From the NCBI GenBank assembly GCA_942492915.1, contig OW818662.1, positions 3,162,001 through 3,226,000 on the forward strand: DNA of 64,000 nucleotides, read 5' to 3'. Origin of the DNA: Turneriella sp942492915 (GTDB lineage: Bacteria > Spirochaetota > Leptospiria > Turneriellales > Turneriellaceae). Position 1 is the first letter of the stretch. Every line of letters starts with the position of its first letter. This document shows, piece after piece, positions 1-7,080 of the stretch. The notes under the pieces are model-generated. The model was not told the DNA's origin. It saw only the letters and a list, made by a program, of their open reading frames with translations, and made no database searches. A program made the position numbers and the translations under genes.

Positions 1-51
1 GTTTTAGACACTTCTGGTTGTCAGCCTAACGAAGCGAAAAAACCAAGAATC

Positions 52-327
52 ATGATTAGACAGATCGCAATTCTTTTGATAGTCGCGACCACATTCGCGC
101 TGGCCCCAGGCTGCCGCACCACCGACAAGGCGATGGCGATCTGCGAAGAGAACAACCGCACGTGCCACCGGGGTTGCACCAATAACAATGCAAACTTTGA
201 AAATTCCAAAACGGCGCACCAAATTATCAGCCAGTGTGACATTCGCTGCGATAGAAACTACCAGGCCTGCCTGAAGCGCCAGCAAGATAAGAATGTTCCG
301 ATTATTGATGATAAGCCAGCCGATTGA
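52..327 (+). CDS. small lipoprotein with twin CX3C motif
   Basis: This is a 91-residue secreted protein of unknown function. The N-terminus has a hydrophobic signal segment (residues 4-18) ending in A-P-G-C, so Cys21 is a plausible lipidation site. The mature part has six further cysteines in a mirrored pattern: C31-x6-C38-x3-C42, a 19-residue linker, then C62-x3-C66-x6-C73. Two CX3C pairs separated by a linker are typical of helical-hairpin (CHCH or alpha-hairpinin) folds closed by disulfides, which would fit a periplasmic location. The ATG at 52 has only a weak purine-rich stretch upstream. The next gene is convergent. I do not recognise a named family. Confidence 0.75.
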   Translation: MIRQIAILLIVATTFALAPGCRTTDKAMAICEENNRTCHRGCTNNNANFENSKTAHQIISQCDIRCDRNYQACLKRQQDKNVPIIDDKPAD

Positions 328-359
328 AATCACAAGTTATTAGACGGGCTCGGCCTGTG

Positions 360-1214
360 CTAAATCTTGTTGAACTCTGCCGGCGCCGGCGATTGAAACG
401 TTAATGGCTTTTCGGTCACCGGGTGCGTGAACGCGAGCACGTGCGCGTGCAGGCCAAGACGGCCGAGTTTGTCACCTGTTGCTCCATATTTGCTGTCGCC
501 AGCGACCGGGTGGCCGATATCTTGCATGTGCACGCGAATCTGGTTTTTGCGCCCTGTTTCGAGTTCGACTTCGAGCAGCGTGTGGTCTGAGCCGCGCTTG
601 AGAACTTTGTATCGCGAAACCGCTTTTTGACCGCCCTTGGCTTCTTTAGACGAATAGCTGCGCAGCGAATCGGTGCCGTGCAGCCATGACTCAATGACAC
701 CGCTGTCTTTTTCAACCACACCCTCGACCACAACAAGGTAGCTGCGCGTCTCGATGCTCTGCTGCCAGTTCTGCCGCAGGTGGCGCTGCAGGTCTTTGTC
801 TTTAACGAACATCATGACGCCCGAGGTGTCACGGTCGAGTCGGTGAACGACAAGCACTTTTGTTTTAGGATTTCTTCTTTTGACGTAAGCGCTCACCAAT
901 CCGTGCGCTGTGCGCTCTTTACCGAGGTCGGTCGAGACCGAAAGCAAACCTGCTTCTTTGTCGATCACAATCACTGCCTCATCTTCGTAGATGATCTTGA
1001 GACCGCGCAGTGCCGTTGGTTTGCCCTGAGCCTTTTTGCCGATGCCGACAAGCTGCCCTTCGACGAGCGGGAAATCAAATTTGGTCGTCATTTGGCCATC
1101 GACGGTGACTACCTTTTTCGCGAGCAGCGATTTAATGCCGGTGCGGCTTTTGCCATGCAGCGACTGCATGAGAAATTCCATCAGGGGGCCGGGCGTCTTG
1201 ACCGTGAACTGCAT
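360..1214 (-). CDS. RluA-family pseudouridine synthase with S4 domain
   Basis: This 284-residue enzyme isomerises uridine to pseudouridine in RNA, most likely rRNA. Residues about 1-60 form an S4-like RNA-binding domain. The catalytic domain follows, with the family signature H-R-L-D-R-D-T-S-G, whose Asp is the nucleophile, and a C-terminal G-R-K-N-Q-I-R-V-H motif (RluA-type GR.hQIRvH). It is the last gene of a leftward operon. Its ATG at 1214 directly abuts the stop codon of the upstream hydrolase, so the two are probably translationally coupled. Which position it modifies (RluC/D-like or other) cannot be told from the sequence. A second RluA-type gene lies at 54769. Confidence 0.92.
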   Translation of the reverse strand: MQFTVKTPGPLMEFLMQSLHGKSRTGIKSLLAKKVVTVDGQMTTKFDFPLVEGQLVGIGKKAQGKPTALRGLKIIYEDEAVIVIDKEAGLLSVSTDLGKERTAHGLVSAYVKRRNPKTKVLVVHRLDRDTSGVMMFVKDKDLQRHLRQNWQQSIETRSYLVVVEGVVEKDSGVIESWLHGTDSLRSYSSKEAKGGQKAVSRYKVLKRGSDHTLLEVELETGRKNQIRVHMQDIGHPVAGDSKYGATGDKLGRLGLHAHVLAFTHPVTEKPLTFQSPAPAEFNKI

Positions 1215-2018
1215 TTATGCAGCCCGCACAAATTTGAGAATTTTCTGCCACGCCGCAGCGTCGAGGCGACTGCCTAAGTCGTTATGGTCTGCATGTGGCA
1301 CAGTGATCAGTTCTGCTGCGCGAAACAGGCTGACCAGCTCTTGTGCCATGCGGTACGGAATCACACTGTCGTCGGTACCGTGAACAATCAGCGTGGCTGC
1401 TTCAACCAGCGGAGCTTTGCTCTTGTTATCGAAAACATCCACCACAAGATGGCGAGCCAACGAAAAGAAGTGGTGCGCTGCCGTGTCGGGAGCTGAAGTG
1501 AAAGGCGCCATGAGAATTAATCTCTGCGCGAGTTTCTGCGCGGCCATTTCAGTGGCGACGCCGGTACCGAGCGAAAAGCCCCAGAGAATTGTGTCGGCCG
1601 CCGAATGCCCGTAGGCATCTCGCATAAGCTTGAGCAGCGCGGCGGTGTCTTGGTAGATATTCTTCTCGCTCACCGCATATTCGGCGGCAAAACCATAACC
1701 GGGGTATTCTGTCATCAGCACACTCAACCCTTCTCTGAGCAGCAGCTGAGCAATATCTTGCATCGAGCCCATCACCTCTCCGTTGCCGTGAAAGAGCACA
1801 ACAAGCTTCGGCCCGGCTTTCGCGTAATAGCCGTACGCGGTTCGTTGGGTTTTCGCAGTCACGATTTTGCCCCCTGGCAGCGTGGGCGTAAAACGGTAGT
1901 TCGGTGCGGGAAACAGCAGAGGCCTCGTGAGTGTACCGCGGAGCGAAAAGGCCATTGCAGATACGCCAAACAGAGCGATGGTCGTGACAATGAGTTTTCG
2001 GCGCGGTAAGGGCTTCAT
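1215..2018 (-). CDS. membrane-anchored alpha/beta hydrolase
   Basis: This is a serine hydrolase of the alpha/beta fold, of the Bem46/ABHD13-like type, with an N-terminal membrane anchor at about residues 9-25. The nucleophile elbow is G-F-S-L-G (Ser149), the acid lies in H-G-T-D-D (Asp216 or Asp217), and the base is His245 in H-A-D-H-N-D. The oxyanion region reads H-G-N-G near residue 78. I place the start at 2018 because this ATG overlaps the stop of the VOC gene as ATGA and puts the signal anchor at the N-terminus. An in-frame ATG at 2096 would overlap the VOC gene by 82 nt. The substrate is unknown; esterase or thioesterase activity is likely. Confidence 0.85.
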   Translation of the reverse strand: MKPLPRRKLIVTTIALFGVSAMAFSLRGTLTRPLLFPAPNYRFTPTLPGGKIVTAKTQRTAYGYYAKAGPKLVVLFHGNGEVMGSMQDIAQLLLREGLSVLMTEYPGYGFAAEYAVSEKNIYQDTAALLKLMRDAYGHSAADTILWGFSLGTGVATEMAAQKLAQRLILMAPFTSAPDTAAHHFFSLARHLVVDVFDNKSKAPLVEAATLIVHGTDDSVIPYRMAQELVSLFRAAELITVPHADHNDLGSRLDAAAWQKILKFVRAA

Positions 2019-2422
2019 GCTCCGAATCTCGGGTCGCGCCAGATGACCTCCCACAGGTGGTTGTCGGGGTCTTGAAAATATGAGGCTAGGCCCCACGGGT
2101 ACGGCACTGCCTGCGCTGAGGGTTTGCCGCCGGCCTCGGCCGCGAGCTTCAGCACGCCATAAGCTTCGTCGCGCGTCGCGACCGTGATACTGAGCAGCGC
2201 CGCGTTGAGGCCTGAGCCCACCTGTGCTTCGATAGCGGCGGGTTTGAGCAAATGGTTAAATTCGTCGGTTTCTATAAAGAAGATTTGAGTACTGGGTAGA
2301 TAGACTGTGACGACTCTTTCATCCACCTCACATGCGTCGGTACCGAACACGGCGCGATAGAACGCATGGGTTATTTTGGCGTCAGCGATCGGAAACGAAA
2401 ATGCAGCCTGCAGTACGTTCAT
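2015..2422 (-). CDS. VOC-superfamily (glyoxalase-like) protein
   Basis: This 135-residue protein has the length and two-module layout of single-domain vicinal-oxygen-chelate proteins. An N-terminal half carries A-F-Y-R-A-V-F-G, and the C-terminal motif Y-F-Q-D-P-D-N-H-L-W-E-V is typical of glyoxalase and bleomycin-resistance relatives. The glutamate in L-W-E-V is a usual metal ligand. It is the first gene of a leftward three-gene operon with the hydrolase and RluA-type synthase; the 4-nt ATGA overlap with the hydrolase indicates coupling. The reaction cannot be assigned; it may be a dioxygenase, an isomerase or a binding protein. Confidence 0.85.
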   Translation of the reverse strand: MNVLQAAFSFPIADAKITHAFYRAVFGTDACEVDERVVTVYLPSTQIFFIETDEFNHLLKPAAIEAQVGSGLNAALLSITVATRDEAYGVLKLAAEAGGKPSAQAVPYPWGLASYFQDPDNHLWEVIWRDPRFGA

Positions 2423-2480
2423 AGTGCAGGCAAACGCATCGGGTGCAGGTGTAAACCTTGAAAAACACCTTACCTCCTGT

Positions 2481-2498
2481 TATGGAAATCCATAGCTA
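2481..2498. repeat. dispersed dyad TAGCTATGGA-AA-TCCATAGCTA, copy 1
   Basis: The sequence TATGGAAATCCATAGCTA lies immediately before the MFS start codon at 2502. It is one copy of a recurring dyad whose half site is TAGCTATGGA. Other copies are near 9640, 27210, 27258 and 39621, all intergenic. Its role is unknown. Confidence 0.6.
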
Positions 2499-2501
2499 CG
2501 C

Positions 2502-3743
2502 ATGACCGCGCCCGAAAAAGCGTCAAGGCCTGCCTTCAGCGGCTATGAAAAGTTTCTGATCGCAATGCTCACTGTTCTGCAGTTCACCGTGATTCTTGAC
2601 TTCATGGTGCTTTCACCGCTCGGCGCGATTCTGATGCCCGCACTCTCGATTGACCCGCAGCAGTTCGGCTGGGTGGTTTCGGCGTATGCGTTCAGTGCAG
2701 GCGCCTCGGGCCTCTTGGCTGCAGGTTTTGCCGACCGCTTCGACCGCAAGCGCATGCTGCTTGTGTTCTATGCGGGGTTTCTTGGCGGTACGCTGCTTTG
2801 CGGCCTCGCGCCTGACTATCATCTGCTGCTCGGTGCGCGCATCATCACCGGCATCTTTGGCGGTGTAATCAGCTCGATCTGTTTCGCGATCGTTACCGAT
2901 ATGTTCGCAATGCACCTGCGCGGCCGCGTGATGGGCTTTCTGCAAATGGCGTTTGCGTCGAGCCAGGTACTTGGTATTCCGGTCGGGCTCTACGCCGCGA
3001 ATAAGTTAGGTTGGCACTCACCGTTTTTGATTATTGTCGCCCTCGGTTTACCAGTCGGATTAATCATCGTTCTGAAAATGCGACCGGTCGACGGCCATTT
3101 AAAACTCAAGATCGACAGGCACCCGCTGCACCATCTGTACGCGACCGTTACGAAGCCGCGTTACCTGCGGGGTTTTGCCGCTACCACGCTGCTCGCAACG
3201 GGTGGCTTCATGCTGATGCCTTTCGGCAGCGCGTTTGGCACGGGTAACCTGGGTCTCAGCACCGACGACCTGCCGACGCTATACATGGTGACCGGCATTA
3301 CCGCGATGATCGCTGGGCCGATCGCTGGCAGACTCAGTGACCAGATCGGCAAATACAAGGTATTTGTGGCAGGCTCAACGCTTGGCATGTTACTCGTTTT
3401 GATTTACACGAATCTCGGCGCAAGCCCGCTGTGGCTCGTGACTTTACTTACGGCTGCGCTATTTGCTTCGATTACCGCGCGCATTGTCGGTGCTTCAACA
3501 CTCATGAGCGGTGTACCCGCACCTCAAGACCGGGGCGCATTCATGGGTGTGAGCTCTGCGTTTCAGCAGATTTCGGGTGGCATTGCCTCGGCAGTTGCGG
3601 GGGCGATTGTTGTTAAAATGCCGTCAGGCGCACTTGCGCACTACGATGTGCTCGGGTTTGTGGTGGTTGGCGCAATGGCGGTAACGATTGTGATGATGTA
3701 CACAATCCATCGCATGGTAATGCATCAGGATCATAAGGGTTAA
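2502..3743 (+). CDS. MFS transporter (drug/sugar efflux type)
   Basis: This is a 413-residue major facilitator superfamily permease with about 12 predicted transmembrane helices. The MFS motif A region after TM2 reads G-F-A-D-R-F-D-R-K-R, and the TM4 motif R-I-I-T-G-I-F-G-G is that of AraJ/YdhP-like proton-linked exporters. The substrate cannot be inferred. The start ATG is unusual in having no Shine-Dalgarno sequence; a dispersed dyad occupies the 20 nt upstream. Its stop codon is directly followed by the ATG of the DUF418 gene, so the two form one transcript. A clear paralog with the same I-x-D-F-M-V motif lies at 41705. Confidence 0.9.
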   Translation: MTAPEKASRPAFSGYEKFLIAMLTVLQFTVILDFMVLSPLGAILMPALSIDPQQFGWVVSAYAFSAGASGLLAAGFADRFDRKRMLLVFYAGFLGGTLLCGLAPDYHLLLGARIITGIFGGVISSICFAIVTDMFAMHLRGRVMGFLQMAFASSQVLGIPVGLYAANKLGWHSPFLIIVALGLPVGLIIVLKMRPVDGHLKLKIDRHPLHHLYATVTKPRYLRGFAATTLLATGGFMLMPFGSAFGTGNLGLSTDDLPTLYMVTGITAMIAGPIAGRLSDQIGKYKVFVAGSTLGMLLVLIYTNLGASPLWLVTLLTAALFASITARIVGASTLMSGVPAPQDRGAFMGVSSAFQQISGGIASAVAGAIVVKMPSGALAHYDVLGFVVVGAMAVTIVMMYTIHRMVMHQDHKG

Positions 3744-4856
3744 ATGAATTCTGAAGCAAGAGATGCGGCGCGCATGCCGGGAATCGACGTGCTGCGCGGG
3801 TTCGCGCTGTGGGGAATCTGCATCGTCAACCTTCCATTGATCGCACGCAGTTGGGAATCTTACCGCCAGATTCCGGAGACAGGTAGCGCTCGCGCGGCGC
3901 TTTTTATCAATTCACTATTCTTCGAGGCCAAATTCTTCACGCTTTTCTCGTTTCTCTACGGCATCGGTCTACATATACTGCATAAGCGCGAAGACGCAGG
4001 GTTTCTGTTGCGCCGCTTTCTCGGTCTTATACTGCTCGGCTTTCTGCATGCGGTTTTCTTTTTTCCCGGCGACATCTTGCTCAGCTATGGGCTGCTCGGC
4101 CTCTTCTTCTTGCCAATGCGGCGTATGCACAACCGGGCGCTTGCGGTGTCGGCCGCCTTCTTGCTTCTAATGTCAGGCGCGACGTATGCGTTTTTGGGAT
4201 TCATGGGCCAGGCAAACCCGCAATTTCCGGTGACCCACTACACAGGTGGGTTCGGTGCGGTTGTGATGAGCAACCTGCACCTCTACCCGATTTCATTGGG
4301 CTACGTGATGCTCTTCAATTGGCCAGGTGCACTTGCGATGATTTGTCTGGGTTACCTCGCTGCACGCAGCAACTGGATAAGCCGCATTCGCCTAACGCCT
4401 GTTTCTACCTTGATTGTTCTCACGGGTGTCGGCGGCAGCATGCTCTACGCTACCGTTGCAGTTTGGCAGTTGAAACAGTATTTGCCGATGGCGATGTTGC
4501 TGATGGCACTTACCGCCCCTGCCCTTTCGCTGTTCTACGCGCAGAGCATCTTCAGCCTCAATGCCAGCCAGCGCCTGAAACGGGCGCTGCATCCTCTCGC
4601 CGCGGCGGGACGTATGTCTCTGACCAACTATGTGCTGCAGTCGGTTTTGGCGGGTACTCTCTTTTACGGCTACGGCTTCGGCCTCTACAATAGGCTCAGC
4701 TATGACGGATTGTTTCTTGTGGCTACGGGTATTTTCTTATCGGGTATAACACTCTCTCTGATATGGCTGAAGTACTTTCAAACCGGCCCGCTCGAATGGT
4801 TGCTACGGTCGTTATCTCATCTTGAGGTGATGCAATTGCGCAGATCAATCGGGTGA
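3744..4856 (+). CDS. DUF418 / YeiB-like membrane protein
   Basis: This 370-residue integral membrane protein has about 9-10 hydrophobic segments. It opens with the family signature G-I-D-V-L-R-G-F-A-L-W-G-I, and the loop after TM2 reads F-F-E-A-K-F-F-T-L-F-S-F-L-Y-G-I-G, both typical of DUF418 proteins such as E. coli YeiB. A DUF418 C-terminal block (S-L-T-N-Y-V-L-Q-S) is also present near residue 290. The family has no settled function; related proteins are acyltransferase-like and possibly act on envelope lipids. The ATG directly follows the stop of the MFS gene, so it is cotranscribed and translationally coupled with it. Confidence 0.87.
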   Translation: MNSEARDAARMPGIDVLRGFALWGICIVNLPLIARSWESYRQIPETGSARAALFINSLFFEAKFFTLFSFLYGIGLHILHKREDAGFLLRRFLGLILLGFLHAVFFFPGDILLSYGLLGLFFLPMRRMHNRALAVSAAFLLLMSGATYAFLGFMGQANPQFPVTHYTGGFGAVVMSNLHLYPISLGYVMLFNWPGALAMICLGYLAARSNWISRIRLTPVSTLIVLTGVGGSMLYATVAVWQLKQYLPMAMLLMALTAPALSLFYAQSIFSLNASQRLKRALHPLAAAGRMSLTNYVLQSVLAGTLFYGYGFGLYNRLSYDGLFLVATGIFLSGITLSLIWLKYFQTGPLEWLLRSLSHLEVMQLRRSIG

Positions 4857-4934
4857 ACATCCAGGCATTTTGCATGTGTATCCGGGTGCGCATCTTAAAC
4901 CCCACCGAATAATACTTGTTCGGCCTGAAGGGTA

Positions 4935-5582
4935 ATGAGTCTCAGCACGATGCTGAAATATCTGCGCACGCTCGTGTTCATCGTTTTTATGCTTTCGGTC
5001 GGATTTACCTGGCGTTATGAATACTGGCTGCTGTACCATCTTTCTTACGGAGTGCTTTTTGTGCTCGCGCTGTTCATCGCCTTCACGTTTTTCGTCGGGT
5101 TTTATCTGAAAGACTCGCAGAGCGCCGGGCTGCGCGCCATAGGCGAAGTCTACGAAAAACTCTTTCAATACACAGCACTCGCGCAAGGTGTATTTTACAC
5201 GACGCTGGTATTTTACGTCGTCGGCACAGCAGTAAACAGTGAAATACCGCTGCCTGATTTTGACCGGCAGTTCATGTTCGAGTGGATATTCGGCTCAAAC
5301 TATGCCACATTGCTCGTATACGGGGCATTGCTCTGTATGCTACTGCTTTTTCAGCGGCTGAGTACGGCAGGCTATCTATTGGCGTTGGCTATTGCCGCGT
5401 TGGGCGTGGGTATACCTGTACTGTTTTTTGCGGCCGAAGCACGTATGAGGCTGATCTACGAAAACCAGATCAAGATCTTTGCCTGGGCATTTATCTTCTC
5501 ACAGCTGGCACTCTCAGCCGCGGGCATGTACTCTATGGTGCTGCTGGGTAAATTGAAACCGACAAGAGACAAGAAGAGCTAA
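4935..5582 (+). CDS. six-TM membrane protein, unknown
   Basis: This is a 215-residue hydrophobic protein with about six transmembrane segments and a short basic C-terminal tail (K-P-T-R-D-K-K-S). I do not recognise the family. The ATG at 4935 is preceded by an A-A-G-G-G Shine-Dalgarno core at suitable spacing. It lies 78 nt downstream of the DUF418 gene on the same strand and may be in the same operon. It converges on yidD, with only 24 nt between the stop codons. Confidence 0.75.
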   Translation: MSLSTMLKYLRTLVFIVFMLSVGFTWRYEYWLLYHLSYGVLFVLALFIAFTFFVGFYLKDSQSAGLRAIGEVYEKLFQYTALAQGVFYTTLVFYVVGTAVNSEIPLPDFDRQFMFEWIFGSNYATLLVYGALLCMLLLFQRLSTAGYLLALAIAALGVGIPVLFFAAEARMRLIYENQIKIFAWAFIFSQLALSAAGMYSMVLLGKLKPTRDKKS

Positions 5583-5606
5583 AAGGGCTGAACCGGCCAG
5601 CCGGGA

Positions 5607-5834
5607 TTATTTCTTCTCTGTCGCCTCGGGCACCGGGTCATAACCACTCTTCGCAAACGGCTGGCAGCGCAGTATGCGCCAGAGCGTAAGATAGAACGCG
5701 CGCCACATAGGTAGCTTCTCGAATGCCTCTACCGCATACTCTGAACACGTCGGGTGAAAGCGGCATTGTCCGCCCAGAAATGCGGCAAAAGTGTATTGGT
5801 AAAAGCGAATGAGTAATATAAAGAGGCGACGCAT
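5607..5834 (-). CDS. yidD: membrane protein insertion efficiency factor YidD
   Basis: This 75-residue protein matches YidD, which assists YidC-dependent membrane protein insertion. The signature C-R-F-H-P-T-C-S-E-Y-A-V-E-A is complete, and R-I-L-R-C-Q-P-F sits at the usual distance. In most bacteria yidD lies between rnpA and yidC. Here it is about 3.2 kb away from rpmH-rnpA, which lie at 9002-9571, and pairs instead with a small ABM-domain gene whose TGA overlaps its ATG (TGATG). Confidence 0.93.
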   Translation of the reverse strand: MRRLFILLIRFYQYTFAAFLGGQCRFHPTCSEYAVEAFEKLPMWRAFYLTLWRILRCQPFAKSGYDPVPEATEKK

Positions 5835-6127
5835 CAGCCTAGAACCTTCTCGTAATGCTCAACCGTGGGAAACGGCTCGTAAAAATGGTGCAGCAGCTTT
5901 TTCCATTCCGCATATTCTGGCGATTCACGAAAGCCGACGGTGTGCGCCTCGAGCGTCTGCCAGTTGACGAGCAAGACGTAGCGGCCCGGCTTTTCGATGC
6001 ATTTTTGTAGTGAGTGGGATTTATAACCTTCTATGGCCATTATAAACTTCTGGGCCTCTTCGAAGGCCGCGACGAATTCGGCTTCGGTGCCGGGTTTAAC
6101 GTCGAGAATCGCGAGTTCGAGAATCAC
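5834..6127 (-). CDS. antibiotic biosynthesis monooxygenase (ABM) domain protein
   Basis: This 97-residue protein has the ferredoxin-like ABM/dimeric alpha-beta barrel pattern. It begins I-L-E-L-A-I-L-D-V-K-P-G-x-E-x-E-F, the centre reads R-Y-V-L-L-V-N-W-Q-T-L-E-A-H, and H-F-Y-E-P-F-P-T-V follows near the end. Members include small monooxygenases and heme-related enzymes, but many have no known activity. Its stop overlaps the start of yidD, so the two are translated together. The upstream region is shared with the divergent TSUP gene and contains a 12-bp hairpin. Confidence 0.85.
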   Translation of the reverse strand: MILELAILDVKPGTEAEFVAAFEEAQKFIMAIEGYKSHSLQKCIEKPGRYVLLVNWQTLEAHTVGFRESPEYAEWKKLLHHFYEPFPTVEHYEKVLG

Positions 6128-6189
6128 AGTGAGCTAATCAACTTGGCCATTGCGAGCGTCGAGCAATTACGGCGAGCCTCACCCCCCAG

Positions 6190-6216
6190 CCCCCTCCCCA
6201 CGAAGTGGGGAGGGGG
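6190..6216. repeat. 12-bp perfect stem-loop with GAA triloop
   Basis: CCCCCTCCCCAC, loop GAA, then GTGGGGAGGGGG. It lies between two divergent genes (ABM at 6127 and TSUP at 6287), so it is not an ordinary terminator of either. Confidence 0.7.
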
Positions 6217-6286
6217 AAGAACCCCTCCGTCACCGAAAAAAATTGACGAAACAGAAAATCTCCCATATCGCTCTTAAAACAACCCC

Positions 6287-7060
6287 ATGGAAATCGCCCT
6301 CATCACGATTGTCGCCCTCGCCGCCTCGGTGCTGACGTTTTTCTCGGGTTTCGGCCTTGGCACAATTCTGACGCCGTTTATGGCGGTATTTTTCCCGGTT
6401 GAAACGGCGATTGCGCTCACGGGCATTGTGCACCTGCTGAATAATCTCTTCAAACTTGTGCACGTGCGCCGGCATGTTGATTGGCCGGTTGTGTTGCGTT
6501 TTGGTGTGACAGCGATTGCCGGCGCGGCCTTTGGCGCGCTGTTGCTTGGCACCATACCGAACCAGACTGCACTTTTCGTCTGGCAGGCCGGCCCGAAGTT
6601 GTTTGAAATCCGCCTGCTGAAACTCATTGTTGCTGCGCTGATGATTGTGTTTGTGCTGTTCGAGCTTTTACCGCGCCTGCGCGCCCTGCAGTTCGATAGA
6701 AATAAACTGATGCTCGGCGGGGCGCTGAGTGGTTTTTTTGGCGGCCTCACCGGGCACCAAGGCGCGCTGCGCAGTGCATTTCTTATTAAATGCGGATTGA
6801 GTAAAGAAGCGTTTGTAGCGACCGGAGTGGTGATTGCGAGCACAATCGACATTACGCGGCTCGGCATCTATTCAACCCGGCTCAGCGTCAGCCTCGTCGA
6901 AAAAAACAGGTTGCTGCTGCTTTCGGCGATTTTGGCTGCGTTCGCCGGTGCCTGGCTCGGTAGCCAGCTGCTGAAAAGAGTTACGCTTGCCTTTGTGCAA
7001 TACACCGTTTCAGCGCTGGTGTTCGCCCTCGCGCTCGCTCTGGGCTTCGGATTGATCTAA
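6287..7060 (+). CDS. TSUP family sulfite/anion exporter
   Basis: This 257-residue polytopic membrane protein belongs to the TSUP (TauE/SafE, DUF81) family. It has about eight transmembrane helices. The second family repeat contains G-A-L-S-G-F-F-G-G-L-T-G-H-Q-G-A, which is diagnostic, and the N-terminal repeat has F-S-G-F-G-L-G-T-I-L-T-P. Known members export sulfoacetate, sulfite or related C2 compounds, but the substrate here cannot be inferred. It is a single gene, divergent from the ABM/yidD pair and convergent with the diguanylate-type gene 20 nt downstream. Confidence 0.9.
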   Translation: MEIALITIVALAASVLTFFSGFGLGTILTPFMAVFFPVETAIALTGIVHLLNNLFKLVHVRRHVDWPVVLRFGVTAIAGAAFGALLLGTIPNQTALFVWQAGPKLFEIRLLKLIVAALMIVFVLFELLPRLRALQFDRNKLMLGGALSGFFGGLTGHQGALRSAFLIKCGLSKEAFVATGVVIASTIDITRLGIYSTRLSVSLVEKNRLLLLSAILAAFAGAWLGSQLLKRVTLAFVQYTVSALVFALALALGFGLI

Positions 7061-7080
7061 GATTTGGGTGTCGTAGAGAC

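Noticed and set aside
2466..2478. AGGAGGT on the minus strand followed by GTG (a 28-codon Cys-rich leader peptide before the VOC gene)
   Set aside because: Spacing is only 3 nt and the frame overlaps the VOC start; probably chance.
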